Positions 33,992 through 42,262 of a stretch of DNA of 64,000 nt are shown here, piece after piece. The DNA lies in NCBI RefSeq assembly GCF_023923225.1, contig NZ_CP099489.1, forward strand, positions 992,001-1,056,000, written 5' to 3'. The stretch comes from Ornithinimicrobium faecis (GTDB lineage: Bacteria; Actinomycetota; Actinomycetes; Actinomycetales; Dermatophilaceae). Position 1 is the stretch's first letter. Each line of letters opens with the position of its first letter. The notes beneath the pieces were generated by a model. The model saw only the letters and a list, made by a program, of their open reading frames with translations, did no database searches and was not told where the DNA came from. The position numbers and the translations under genes are program-made.

Positions 33992-35671
33992 TCAGAGGGC
34001 GCTCAGTTCCCGGGTCAGGTCGTCCAGGCCCAGGGCGCCGAGCGACAGCGCCGCCATGTGCCACTCCTTGAGGTCGAACTCCTCGCCACGCTCCTCGTGA
34101 GCACGCTGAGCGGCCTCGCGACCTGCCAGCCAGGCACGCTCGCCGAGTTTGTAACTGATGGCCTGCCCCGGCCAGCCGAGGTAACGGATGATCTCGGAGT
34201 CGATGAAGTCCTGCGATCGACCGGAGTGGGTCGCGAAGAACTCGTTGGCCAGCTCCGGCGTCCAGGTCTCGCCCGGGGCGAGCGGGGAGTCTGCCGGGAT
34301 CGGCAGCTGCAGGTGCATGCCGATGTCGATGACCACCCGGATGGCACGCATGATCTGGCAGTCGAGATAGCCCATGCGGGCCTCGGTGTCCAGATAACCG
34401 AGCTCCTCCATGAGGCGCTCGGCGTAGAGGGCCCAGCCCTCGGTGGCGCCGCTGGAGGAGCCGAGGCTGGTCTGATAGATCGACAGCTGCGGGGCGACGT
34501 GCACCCACTGGGCGAGTTGCAGGTGGTGGCCGGGGACGCCCTCGTGATACCAGGTGCTGACCAGGTCATACATCGGGAACTCAGTGCGGCCCATCGTGGG
34601 CAGCCAGGTCCGGCCCGGGCGGGAGAAGTCGATCGACGGGCGGCTGTAGTAGGGCGCAGCCGCGCTGCCGGCCGGAGCGATCATGGCCTCGACCCGCTTG
34701 ATCGGCTCGGCGATGTCGAAGTGGGTGCCGTCCAGGTCCTCGATCGCCTGGTCCATCATCTGCTGCAGCTTCTCGCGCACCTCCTCGACGCCGTGGATGA
34801 TCTCGCCGTGCTCGTCCAGGTGCCGCATCGCCTCCACAGGGCTCGAGCCGGGCAGGATCTGCTCGGCGACCTCCTGCATCTCGGCGTTGATCCGCTGATA
34901 CTCAGCCCAGCCCCAGGCATAGGCTTCCTGCAGGTCCAGGTCAGCGCCCATCCAGCGCCGTGCGTTCAGGCGGTAGCGCTCGGCGCCGACCGCGTCCGGG
35001 GTCCCGGCAGACGCCGGGAGGTAGACATCACGCAGATAGTCGCGCAGCTCGACGGTGCCCGCGGTCGCCGTGTCGGCGGCCGCCACCAGCTCGCCCTGCA
35101 GTGCCTCCGGGGCCCCGGAGATGAAACTGTGCCACCACTGGGTGTCCACCCACTCGGTCAACTGGTCGACGTTGGTGCCCACCTGCAGCGGTGCGGCGAA
35201 CAGCCCGCGGGCGATGCCCTCGTCAAGGGTCTTCGTCCAGGACCGGTAGGCCTGGGGCACGCGCGCCATGCGCTTGGCGATGACCGCCCAGTCCTCCTCG
35301 GTCGCCGACGGCATCATCGAGAAGATCTGCCGGATCGCCTGCGGCGGACCGAAGATGTTGCGGATCTCGCGCAGGTGCTCGCCGGCCTCGAAGGCCTCGA
35401 CCTGCACCCCGAGCCGGTCGCGCAGCAAGGTGGCGCAGCGACGCTCCAGGTCATCCCACCCGTCGGCCCCCGCAGCCTCCTCCAGACCGTCCAGCTCAGC
35501 GAGGACTGACGCCGCCAGGTCGACCTTGGCCTGGTGCCCGGCGGGGGAGAGGTCGGGGAGCCGGTCGTCCTGCGGGTTGAGCCCCAGACCGGTGGCGACC
35601 GAGGGGTCCAGGGCCGCCAGGTCGTGCACGAAGCGGTCGGCGAGCTGGCGGGGAGTGGTGAGTGTCGGCAT
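33992..35671 (-). CDS. DUF885-domain protein (putative metallopeptidase-like)
   Basis: A 559-residue protein matching the DUF885 family. The family motif [10 protein letters not shown] near residue 370 resembles a zinc-metallopeptidase HExxH with an extra His, and [15 protein letters not shown] supplies the downstream Glu. Other family parts are [12 protein letters not shown] and [15 protein letters not shown]. Most members are uncharacterised; a peptidase role is inference. ATG 35671 is preferred over the in-frame ATG at 35680. It diverges from ispH with about 100 nt between them. Cytoplasmic: no signal peptide is seen. Confidence 0.88.
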   Translation of the reverse strand: MPTLTTPRQLADRFVHDLAALDPSVATGLGLNPQDDRLPDLSPAGHQAKVDLAASVLAELDGLEEAAGADGWDDLERRCATLLRDRLGVQVEAFEAGEHLREIRNIFGPPQAIRQIFSMMPSATEEDWAVIAKRMARVPQAYRSWTKTLDEGIARGLFAAPLQVGTNVDQLTEWVDTQWWHSFISGAPEALQGELVAAADTATAGTVELRDYLRDVYLPASAGTPDAVGAERYRLNARRWMGADLDLQEAYAWGWAEYQRINAEMQEVAEQILPGSSPVEAMRHLDEHGEIIHGVEEVREKLQQMMDQAIEDLDGTHFDIAEPIKRVEAMIAPAGSAAAPYYSRPSIDFSRPGRTWLPTMGRTEFPMYDLVSTWYHEGVPGHHLQLAQWVHVAPQLSIYQTSLGSSSGATEGWALYAERLMEELGYLDTEARMGYLDCQIMRAIRVVIDIGMHLQLPIPADSPLAPGETWTPELANEFFATHSGRSQDFIDSEIIRYLGWPGQAISYKLGERAWLAGREAAQRAHEERGEEFDLKEWHMAALSLGALGLDDLTRELSAL

Positions 35672-35762
35672 ACCACCCATCTTTGCGCGGCGACCCCGGG
35701 GCCCCGCAACCGGGTGGGGTCGACGGGCACCCGGCCGAAGCGGTCGTTCGGGGGACGTCACC

Positions 35763-35768
35763 TACCAT
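35763..35768 (+). promoter_or_regulatory. -10-like hexamer before ispH
   Basis: TACCAT ends 6 nt before the ispH GTG at 35775, again the leaderless spacing. Confidence 0.4.
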
Positions 35769-35774
35769 GGAGGG

Positions 35775-36794
35775 GTGACTGCTCACCCCACTGACCAGGT
35801 GTCCAAGCGCGTGCTGCTGGCCGCGCCGCGCGGCTACTGCGCCGGTGTCGATCGGGCCGTCGTGACCGTCGAGAAGGCCCTCGACCTCTACGGCCCGCCG
35901 ATCTACGTCCGCAAGCAGATCGTGCACAACAAGCACGTCGTGCGCACGCTGGAGAAGCGCGGTGCCATCTTCGTGGACGAGACCGACCAGGTGCCGGAGG
36001 GCGCCACGGTGATCTTCTCCGCCCACGGCGTCGCCCCCGTCGTCCACCAGGAGGCTGCCGCACTGCAGCTGAAGACGATCGATGCGACCTGCCCGCTGGT
36101 GACCAAGGTGCACCGGGAGGCAGTGCGATTCGCCAAGGACGACTACGACATCCTGCTGATCGGGCACGAGGGGCACGAGGAGGTCGAGGGCACCGCGGGG
36201 GAGGCTCCTGACCACATCGTGCTGGTGCAGAGTCCCGACGAGGTCGACGACGTCGAGGTGCGCGACCCGGACAAGGTGGTCTGGCTCTCCCAGACCACGC
36301 TGTCGGTCGACGAGACCATGGAGACCGTCCGCCGGTTGCGCGAGAAGTTCCCCAAGCTGCAGGACCCGCCGAGCGACGACATCTGCTATGCGACCCAGAA
36401 CCGTCAGGTGGCGGTCAAGCAGATGGCGCCCGACTGCGACCTGATGATCGTGGTGGGCTCGCAGAACTCCTCGAACTCGGTCCGCCTCGTCGAGGTCGCG
36501 ATCGAGCACGGCTCCCGCGACGGGCACCTGGTGGACTATGCCGACGAGATCGACGAGGCCTGGCTGGAGGGCGTGCAGACCGTCGGCGTCACCAGCGGCG
36601 CCAGCGTGCCCGAGGTGCTGGTCCGCGACGTGTTGCAGTGGCTAGCTGACCGAGGCTTTGAGGACGTCAAGGCGATCACCGCAGCCGAGGAGTCGGTGCT
36701 GTTCGCGCTGCCCCACGAGATCCGCCGCGACCTCAAGGCCCGCGACGGTGTCGAGGCCGCCAAGATCCGCCACGACGCCGGCTCCCTCCACTAA
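35775..36794 (+). CDS. ispH: 4-hydroxy-3-methylbut-2-enyl diphosphate reductase
   Basis: IspH carries out the last step of the MEP isoprenoid pathway, giving IPP and DMAPP, with a 4Fe-4S cluster. The three cluster cysteines are visible in [10 protein letters not shown] (Cys22), [11 protein letters not shown] and [11 protein letters not shown]. Other signatures are [18 protein letters not shown] and [14 protein letters not shown]. The protein has 339 residues, a normal length. GTG 35775 is the first start before the conserved [13 protein letters not shown] sequence further upstream is antisense to the DUF885 gene. A 32-bp repeat array follows its stop. Confidence 0.96.
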   Translation: MTAHPTDQVSKRVLLAAPRGYCAGVDRAVVTVEKALDLYGPPIYVRKQIVHNKHVVRTLEKRGAIFVDETDQVPEGATVIFSAHGVAPVVHQEAAALQLKTIDATCPLVTKVHREAVRFAKDDYDILLIGHEGHEEVEGTAGEAPDHIVLVQSPDEVDDVEVRDPDKVVWLSQTTLSVDETMETVRRLREKFPKLQDPPSDDICYATQNRQVAVKQMAPDCDLMIVVGSQNSSNSVRLVEVAIEHGSRDGHLVDYADEIDEAWLEGVQTVGVTSGASVPEVLVRDVLQWLADRGFEDVKAITAAEESVLFALPHEIRRDLKARDGVEAAKIRHDAGSLH

Positions 36795-36799
36795 TTTGA

Positions 36800-36880
36800 T
36801 AGAGGTTTCGTACACCCACCCCGCATTTTAGTAGAGGTTTCGTACACCCGGCCCGCAACTTCGTAGCGGTCTCGCACACA
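36800..36880 (+). repeat. Three-unit 32-bp tandem array after ispH
   Basis: TAGAGGTTTCGTACACCC occurs at 36800 and 36832, and a diverged copy (TAGCGGTCTCGCACACA) at 36864: an exact 32-bp period. The first unit starts 6 nt after the ispH stop. The sequence is unrelated to the array after glmM, but the period and the position after a stop codon are the same. Confidence 0.88.
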
Positions 36881-36886
36881 CAGCGA

Positions 36887-36918
36887 AGGGCGCCCACGGC
36901 AGCAGCCGTGGGCGCCCT
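36887..36918. terminator. Bidirectional terminator between ispH and the channel gene
   Basis: A perfect 14-bp stem (36887-36900 with 36905-36918) closes an AGCA loop, 7 nt after the repeat array and 17 nt from the stop of the convergent gene. Confidence 0.85.
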
Positions 36919-36934
36919 CGTCCGTCAGGTTGGA

Positions 36935-38191
36935 TCAGACCGTCGGCGTGTCCGAGGAGGACTCTGCCTTCGCCTGCATCTTGTCCAGCGACCTGGCCGC
37001 AGCGTCGCGACCACCCAGGCCATAGGCGAGGGCGGCAGCCAGGGCACCGCCGACGACGACGGCACCGAAGGCCAACTGGATGATGGAGTCAGCGATGCCC
37101 ATGTATTGCAGACCCATCGCGGCAAACAGCACCAGGATGGCGTAACGGATCACCGTGCTCGCGGTGCCGTCGCCGATCGCGTTGGACACCAGCTTGGCGA
37201 CCAGGAAGCCGGCGGCAATGATCGCGCCACCGAACAGCACGCGGCCACCCAGCTCGAGGACCTCGTTGAGGATGTTGGTGATCTCCGGGAAATTGAGCGC
37301 GCGGGCGGCCATGATGCCGAAGAACAGCATGATGCCGATCCGGACGATCGTGGTGATGATGCTCGAGGCGCTCTTGCCCTCCGGGACGATCCCCATGCTG
37401 GCGATGGCCCGGTCGGTGCCCATGCCCTGCAGCGTGCTCTCCAGCAGGTCGCCGATGAACTTGGCGATGACATAGCCGATGGCCAGGATGATGGCGGCGG
37501 CGATGATCATCGGGATGGCGGCCAGGATCTGGTCGAGCATCGAGACGGCCGGGTCGGAGATGGCCGAGATGCCCAGGATCTGCAGGGCGGCGATCGAGAC
37601 GACGATCAGGATGACCGCGAAGACCAGGTTGCCCACGATCGAGGTGACCTTGGCGCCGGTGCTCTCCTGCACTGCTGTCGCGCCGGTGGGCGTGCCCTCC
37701 GCAGAAGCAGTTGTGGTCGCGGGCCTGCCCGTGCCGGTGATGGAGTCAGCAGCCTTGCTGGGGGACACGCGTGAGACGAGCGAGTCGATGTCCACGGCGT
37801 TCAGTGCGGTCACCACGAGTTGGCGCACGATCTTGGCGATGACGAAGCCGATGAAGAAGACAAATCCCGCACCGATGATGTTCGGGAGATAACTCAGAAT
37901 GCTGTCCAGCATTCCCTGGATTGGCGTCAGCACCTCGCGGAGGGCAAACACCTGGAGCACGGCCACGAGGCCGAAGAGCCACACCAGGAGCGAGGCGATC
38001 TGCCCGATGGATTCACCCACTGATTGGCCATCACTGCCCTGGCGCTGCAGTGCTCCGATCTTGCTCACCAGTTTGCCGATTGCCCACTTCACGACACGGG
38101 CCAGAATCCATGTCGCGAGCAGGATGATGAGCGCGATGACGATCTTCTGCACCATCCCGCCCCAGTCGTAGTCGCTCCAGAAGTCGTCCAT
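36935..38191 (-). CDS. Mechanosensitive-channel-like protein with repeated TM-helix domains
   Basis: The 418-residue membrane protein has at least eight hydrophobic segments arranged as repeats of a paired-helix unit. Each unit ends in a Gly-rich helix: YLPNIIGAGFVFFIGFVIAK, AIPMIIAAAIILAIGYVIAK, and a third near GGRVLFGGAIIAAGFLVAKL. This matches the conserved TM-helix family of small-conductance mechanosensitive channels and CmpX-like proteins. The classical MscS beta domain is absent. A role in osmotic protection is inferred from the family. ATG 38191 is chosen for its AAGGAGA site; it converges on ispH. Confidence 0.85.
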   Translation of the reverse strand: MDDFWSDYDWGGMVQKIVIALIILLATWILARVVKWAIGKLVSKIGALQRQGSDGQSVGESIGQIASLLVWLFGLVAVLQVFALREVLTPIQGMLDSILSYLPNIIGAGFVFFIGFVIAKIVRQLVVTALNAVDIDSLVSRVSPSKAADSITGTGRPATTTASAEGTPTGATAVQESTGAKVTSIVGNLVFAVILIVVSIAALQILGISAISDPAVSMLDQILAAIPMIIAAAIILAIGYVIAKFIGDLLESTLQGMGTDRAIASMGIVPEGKSASSIITTIVRIGIMLFFGIMAARALNFPEITNILNEVLELGGRVLFGGAIIAAGFLVAKLVSNAIGDGTASTVIRYAILVLFAAMGLQYMGIADSIIQLAFGAVVVGGALAAALAYGLGGRDAAARSLDKMQAKAESSSDTPTV

Positions 38192-38407
38192 GGTTGTCTC
38201 TCCTTGGGCCGTCTGCATCGCGGAAAGCGGCTGCCTTCCGCGCCCCCGACCGTAACGGAGATCAGCCTGACTTGCAGGTTGAGGTCACAGAACAGTAACG
38301 ACTGCGTGCCGCCTCATCGCGAATGTGTTCACCCGTCGGGCGCGCGATTCTGACGCGGGCGCGTGATATCGGATCGGTATCGATCTGTCCAACCCGTGCG
38401 AGCCGGT

Positions 38408-38436
38408 TTGACCTGCCTGTCGGACCTTTCTAGGTT
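38408..38436 (+). promoter_or_regulatory. Candidate promoter of the amino-acid ABC operon
   Basis: TTGACC (38408-38413), a 17-nt spacer and TAGGTT (38431-38436) lie 35 nt before the start, with an AAGGA ribosome-binding site after them. The upstream part of this 280-nt intergenic region shows GATCG-GTAT-CGATC near 38372, too short to call an operator. Confidence 0.6.
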
Positions 38437-38471
38437 CGCAAGGACGCTCTCCACGGAAGAAGGAAATCCTG

Positions 38472-39326
38472 ATGAAGACCCCATCCACGAATGGCCGACG
38501 CGCAAATGCCCTTGTCGCGCTGACTGCAGCCTCTCTAGCTCTGACGGCCTGTGGCAGCAGCGAGGAGGAATCGTCCGACGGCAGCGAGGGGAAATTGCTC
38601 ACCGACGGCACCCTCGTGGTTGCTATGAGTGGTGAGTTCCAACCGTTCAGCCACTTTGAGGGTGACCAGCTCACCGGCTTCGACTATGACATCGGCGCCG
38701 CTATCGCCGAGGAGATGGGTCTGGAGCTCAAGACCGAGACAGGCGCATTCGACAGCCTGATCCAGGGGGTCAAGAGCGAGCGTTACGACGTGCTCATCGC
38801 CTCGATGACTCCGACGGAGGAGCGGGACAAGCAGGTCGACTTCACCGACCCCTACTACCTGTCCGGCGCCACGGTTTTCGTGCCCACCGACAATGACTGT
38901 CAGGACCCAACCCAGATGGACAGCCCCAACATCGGGGTGGCGTCCGGAACGACCTACGAGACGTTCCTCAGCGAGCAGGACTGGGTCGGGGAGATCCGCA
39001 CCTTCTCCTCCGACATCACCGCACTGGAGGACACCGAGGTCGGCCGTCTCGACGGCGGCATGACCGATCGGCTCGTGGGGCTCTATCAGATCGACCAGGC
39101 CGACCGTGACCTGCGACCCTGCGGCGACCCGCTGTACACCGAGGAGCCGGCCTTCGCGGTGCGCGAGGGAAACACCGATCTTCGCGACGAGCTCAACGAG
39201 GCCTTGGCCACGATCATCGAGGACGGCACGTATGCCGAGGTCTCTGAGAAGTGGTTCGGGCAGAACATCCTCGAGTCCGACGCCGGCGCGCCAGCAGACG
39301 ACGCCGAGCAGACTAGCGGTGACTGA
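38472..39326 (+). CDS. Amino-acid ABC transporter substrate-binding lipoprotein
   Basis: The 284-residue protein has a signal peptide with lipobox LTAC and a periplasmic-binding fold of the polar amino-acid (SBP_bac_3) type. Visible family parts are LVVAMSGEFQPFSHFEGDQL, TGFDYDIGAAIAEEMGLEL, DVLIASMTPTEERDKQVDFT and VREGNTDLRDELNEALATI. The ligand is probably a polar amino acid or related compound. First gene of a three-gene importer operon; the permease starts 9 nt after its stop. Confidence 0.93.
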   Translation: MKTPSTNGRRANALVALTAASLALTACGSSEEESSDGSEGKLLTDGTLVVAMSGEFQPFSHFEGDQLTGFDYDIGAAIAEEMGLELKTETGAFDSLIQGVKSERYDVLIASMTPTEERDKQVDFTDPYYLSGATVFVPTDNDCQDPTQMDSPNIGVASGTTYETFLSEQDWVGEIRTFSSDITALEDTEVGRLDGGMTDRLVGLYQIDQADRDLRPCGDPLYTEEPAFAVREGNTDLRDELNEALATIIEDGTYAEVSEKWFGQNILESDAGAPADDAEQTSGD

Positions 39327-39335
39327 GCCAGGGCG

Positions 39336-40085
39336 ATGAATTTCTTCGACAACTTCGTCGAGTATGCGCCGCTCTTCCTTGAGGCCAGCCTACTCACGCT
39401 GCGCCTGACGGCGGTCGCGCTCGTCATCGCCATGGTGCTCGGGGCGGTGATCGCTTGGATGGCGATGAGTCGGGTCTGGCCTCTGCGGTGGCTTGCCACG
39501 GCCTATATCGGGGTGATCCGCGGCACGCCATTGATCGCCCAGATCTTCCTGCTGTACTTCGGTATTGCACAGGTCATCCGTCTCGACATGTTTTGGGCGG
39601 GCGCGATAGCCCTGGCCCTGCACAACTCGGCCTACATAGCCGAGATCTTCCGGTCCGGATTCCAGGCTGTGCCCAGGGGGCTGGTTGAGGCATCCCGCTC
39701 ACTGGGGATGAGCAAGCGCAAGACGCTGCGACGGGTGCAGGCTCCGCTCGCTCTGCGGACCACGCTGCCCGTGCTGGGCAATCAATACATCATCGCGGTC
39801 AAGGACTCCTCGCTGGTCGCCTTCATCGGGATGGGTGAGCTGTTCAAGACGTCCCAGAACCTGGCGGCACGCAACTATGAACCGTTGCAGATGTATCTCA
39901 TGGTGTCCATCTACTACCTGGTCATCGTCCTGATCCTCACCTTCGTGGTGAATCGGATCGAGCGCTCGCTCAGCAAGCACCGCCGGCCGGTGGACAGCAC
40001 CGCCACCGGCAGTGATGGGAACAGTGAAGGCGGACTGCGACTGCGCCTGCGGGTGCGCAACCAGACATCGGAGGGCAAGGGATGA
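39336..40085 (+). CDS. Polar amino-acid ABC transporter permease
   Basis: A 249-residue HisMQ-type permease with five or so membrane segments and the EAA-type loop GLVEASRSLGMSKRKTLRRV. The N-terminal FLEASLLTLRLTAVALVIAM is typical of the family. Being a single permease, it probably homodimerises. The C-terminal 40 residues are polar and Arg/Gly-rich, longer than usual. The ATG of the ATPase gene overlaps its stop (ATGA). Confidence 0.93.
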   Translation: MNFFDNFVEYAPLFLEASLLTLRLTAVALVIAMVLGAVIAWMAMSRVWPLRWLATAYIGVIRGTPLIAQIFLLYFGIAQVIRLDMFWAGAIALALHNSAYIAEIFRSGFQAVPRGLVEASRSLGMSKRKTLRRVQAPLALRTTLPVLGNQYIIAVKDSSLVAFIGMGELFKTSQNLAARNYEPLQMYLMVSIYYLVIVLILTFVVNRIERSLSKHRRPVDSTATGSDGNSEGGLRLRLRVRNQTSEGKG

Positions 40086-40837
40086 CCAACTCCCCGCAGG
40101 GCCAGCCCCTGGTCAGCATGCGTGGCATCGTCAAGAGATTCGGCGACAACGTCGTCCTCGATGGGGTGGACTTGGATGTCTTTCCCGGCGAGGTGGTCGT
40201 CCTCATCGGACCCTCCGGTGCTGGCAAGAGCACCCTGCTGCGCTGCATCAACGGACTGGAGCGGATCAGCGGAGGCACGATCGAGGTCGATGGTCACCAG
40301 CTCAGCTATCAGGAGTCGGCGATCAACAAGATCCGGTCCAGGATCGGCATGGTCTTCCAGTCCTTCAACCTGTTCCCACACATGACCGTCGCGCAGAACA
40401 TCACCATGGCGCAGCGCGACGTCCTGGGCCGTTCGGCCCAAGACGCCCGCAGCCGGGCCGTGGAGCTGCTCGACAGGGTCGGCCTGGCTGAGAAGGCCGA
40501 TGCCTATCCGGACTCGCTGTCCGGCGGCCAGCAGCAGCGTGTCGCCATCGCCCGTGCCCTGGCGATGGACCCGGCCGTCATGCTCTTTGACGAGCCGACC
40601 TCGGCGCTGGACCCGGAGCTCGTCGGTGAGGTCTTGCACGTGATGCGCGAGCTCGCCGACGAGGGCATGACGATGATCGTGGTGACACACGAGATGCGCT
40701 TCGCCCGCCGGGCCGCCGATCGGGTCGTGCTCATGGCGGACAAGCAGATCGTCGAGGAGGGGCCACCCGAGCAGGTGCTTGACCACCCCACCAGCGAGCG
40801 TGGTCAGGCCTTCTTGCGCCAGCTCTCTGAGGAGTAG
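40082..40837 (+). CDS. Polar amino-acid ABC transporter ATP-binding protein
   Basis: The 251-residue ATPase has Walker A GPSGAGKST, the Q-loop VFQSFNLFPHMTV, signature LSGGQQQR, Walker B VMLFDEPTSALDPE and the switch His in VTHEMRFAR, the full GlnQ/HisP-type set. It energises the permease encoded just upstream. Its stop overlaps the 3' end of the convergent rmuC gene by 34 nt. Confidence 0.94.
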   Translation: MTNSPQGQPLVSMRGIVKRFGDNVVLDGVDLDVFPGEVVVLIGPSGAGKSTLLRCINGLERISGGTIEVDGHQLSYQESAINKIRSRIGMVFQSFNLFPHMTVAQNITMAQRDVLGRSAQDARSRAVELLDRVGLAEKADAYPDSLSGGQQQRVAIARALAMDPAVMLFDEPTSALDPELVGEVLHVMRELADEGMTMIVVTHEMRFARRAADRVVLMADKQIVEEGPPEQVLDHPTSERGQAFLRQLSEE

Positions 40838-42033
40838 GTCAGGTCCTCGTCAGTTGCTGCCGAGGTCGTCAGCGCCGGGTCGATCTCGTCCCGTGTGTTG
40901 GCCACCTCGGCCAGTTCGTCGGCGAGCAGCTCAGGGGCGGTCAGGGGACGTGGCGTTGCCGCCAGCGGCTCCAAGGCGGGGTGGGCGGACTCGGTCACCC
41001 CGACCTCGGCCAGGCTCCGGCTGGTCACCATGACCCGCGACTCCAAGGTGCCGATCATGGCGTTGTAGGTCTCGACCGAGCGGCGCAGCGATGAGCCCAT
41101 CGCGGTGACGTGCTTGCCCAGGGTGCCGATCCGCTGGTGCAGTTCGGTGCCCAGACGGACCAGCTCGCGGGCGTTGTCGGCCAGCGTGTCCTGCTGCCAG
41201 GCGAAAGCCAGGGCGCGCAACAGTGCCAGCAGTGTCGCGGGGGAGGCCAGGACGACCTTGCGTGACTGCGCATGGTCATAGAGGTCCGGCGCGGCCTGCA
41301 GGGCAGCAGCGAGCACCGCATCGCTGGGCACGAAGCAGATCACCATCTCAGGCGTGGTGCTGAACGCACTCCAGTAGGCCTTGCCGGCGAGGGCGTCGAC
41401 GTGTCCGCGCATCGACCGTGCGTGCTGGCGGAGCAGGCCGGTGCGCTCCTCGGCGGAGATGCCGTCGGCCTGGGCACGCAGGAACGCGCTGAGCGGTGCC
41501 TTGCTGTCCAGCACCAGCACCTTCTCGTCCGGCAGCCGCACCACGACGTCCGGACGCACCGTCACATCGTGCTGACTGACCGCGCTCACCTGCTCGTCGA
41601 AGTCACAGCGCGCGAGCATGCCGGAGTGCTCCAGGATGCGTCGCAGTTGGGACTCGCCCCAGGCGCCCCGCACGCCGGAGGAGTTCAGTGCTCCCGACAG
41701 GCCAGCTGTCTGCTCGCGGAGTTGCGCGGTCTGTCGGGCGACCTCGCCGAGGCGCTCGCCGACGGAGCCGAACTGCTCCTGCCGATCACGCTCCAGCTCG
41801 CGCACCTGGCTCTCGACCCGGCCGAGCGCTAGCCGGAGGGGGGCCAGCTCGGCAGCGGTCTGCCGATCCTCGTCCTCCAGGGTCTCGCGCGCCGCCAGCC
41901 GCTCACCGAGCAGGTCGCGCTCGGCCCGGACGCGAGCCAGCACGGCAGAGCCGGCGGCCCGCGCCACGAGCCAGCCGGTGAGCAGACCGAGCGCAGCCGC
42001 GGCCAGGGCGATGAGCACCATCGAGATCTCCAT
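40804..42033 (-). CDS. rmuC: DNA recombination protein RmuC homologue
   Basis: RmuC-family proteins limit DNA rearrangements at inverted repeats and look like nucleases. This 409-residue copy has an N-terminal membrane anchor (MVLIALAAAALGLLTGWLVARA), a coiled-coil stretch (residues 30-110) and the RmuC core: GAWGESQLRRILEHSGML, VVVRLPDEKVLVLDSKAPLSAF, MVICFVPSDAVLAAAL and VLASPATLLALLRALAFAWQQ. ATG 42033 is preferred; 42063 is an alternative in-frame start. It keeps company with ispH and ychF as in other actinobacteria. Confidence 0.93.
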   Translation of the reverse strand: MEISMVLIALAAAALGLLTGWLVARAAGSAVLARVRAERDLLGERLAARETLEDEDRQTAAELAPLRLALGRVESQVRELERDRQEQFGSVGERLGEVARQTAQLREQTAGLSGALNSSGVRGAWGESQLRRILEHSGMLARCDFDEQVSAVSQHDVTVRPDVVVRLPDEKVLVLDSKAPLSAFLRAQADGISAEERTGLLRQHARSMRGHVDALAGKAYWSAFSTTPEMVICFVPSDAVLAAALQAAPDLYDHAQSRKVVLASPATLLALLRALAFAWQQDTLADNARELVRLGTELHQRIGTLGKHVTAMGSSLRRSVETYNAMIGTLESRVMVTSRSLAEVGVTESAHPALEPLAATPRPLTAPELLADELAEVANTRDEIDPALTTSAATDEDLTYSSESWRKKA

Positions 42034-42070
42034 GGTGGACACCGTGACAGACGGCACTGACATCGGGTCA

Positions 42071-42115
42071 TGGCGCGCTCGGTGGCCGTGGATCTCGGGC
42101 CGTGGCGCGCTCGGC
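42071..42115 (-). repeat. Two inverted 32-bp-spaced copies of the glmM-type repeat core
   Basis: TGGCGCGCTCGG occurs at 42071-42082 and 42103-42114, exactly 32 bp apart. The core CGCGCTCGGT is the reverse complement of the array core found after glmM, so the same repeat family recurs about 21 kb away, upstream of rmuC. Confidence 0.75.
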
Positions 42116-42130
42116 CGGGGGTGGGTGGGG

Positions 42131-42262
42131 TCAGATGATGTCTTCGCCCTTGCGGCGGGCCTCGCGCCACTCGGCGAAGAACGCCCGGCTGATGACGAAC
42201 AGCACGATCGCCACGATGACGGGCCACATCAGGACATACGCGGTCAGGACGGTCGTGCTCAT
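42131..42262 (-). CDS. 43-residue small membrane partner of the symporter
   Basis: A single-helix protein: MSTTVLTAYVLMWP, a hydrophobic segment ending FVISRAF, then a basic tail EWREARRKGEDII. Its ATG overlaps the symporter stop (ATGA). Small transporter subunits of exactly this size and position accompany some sodium:solute symporters in actinobacteria, so an accessory or stabilising role is likely. It is too short for default ORF calling. Confidence 0.8.
   Translation of the reverse strand: MSTTVLTAYVLMWPVIVAIVLFVISRAFFAEWREARRKGEDII

Noticed and set aside
34500..35700. Long plus-strand frames opposite the DUF885 gene
   Set aside because: High GC creates open antisense frames; only the minus-strand frame encodes recognisable domains.
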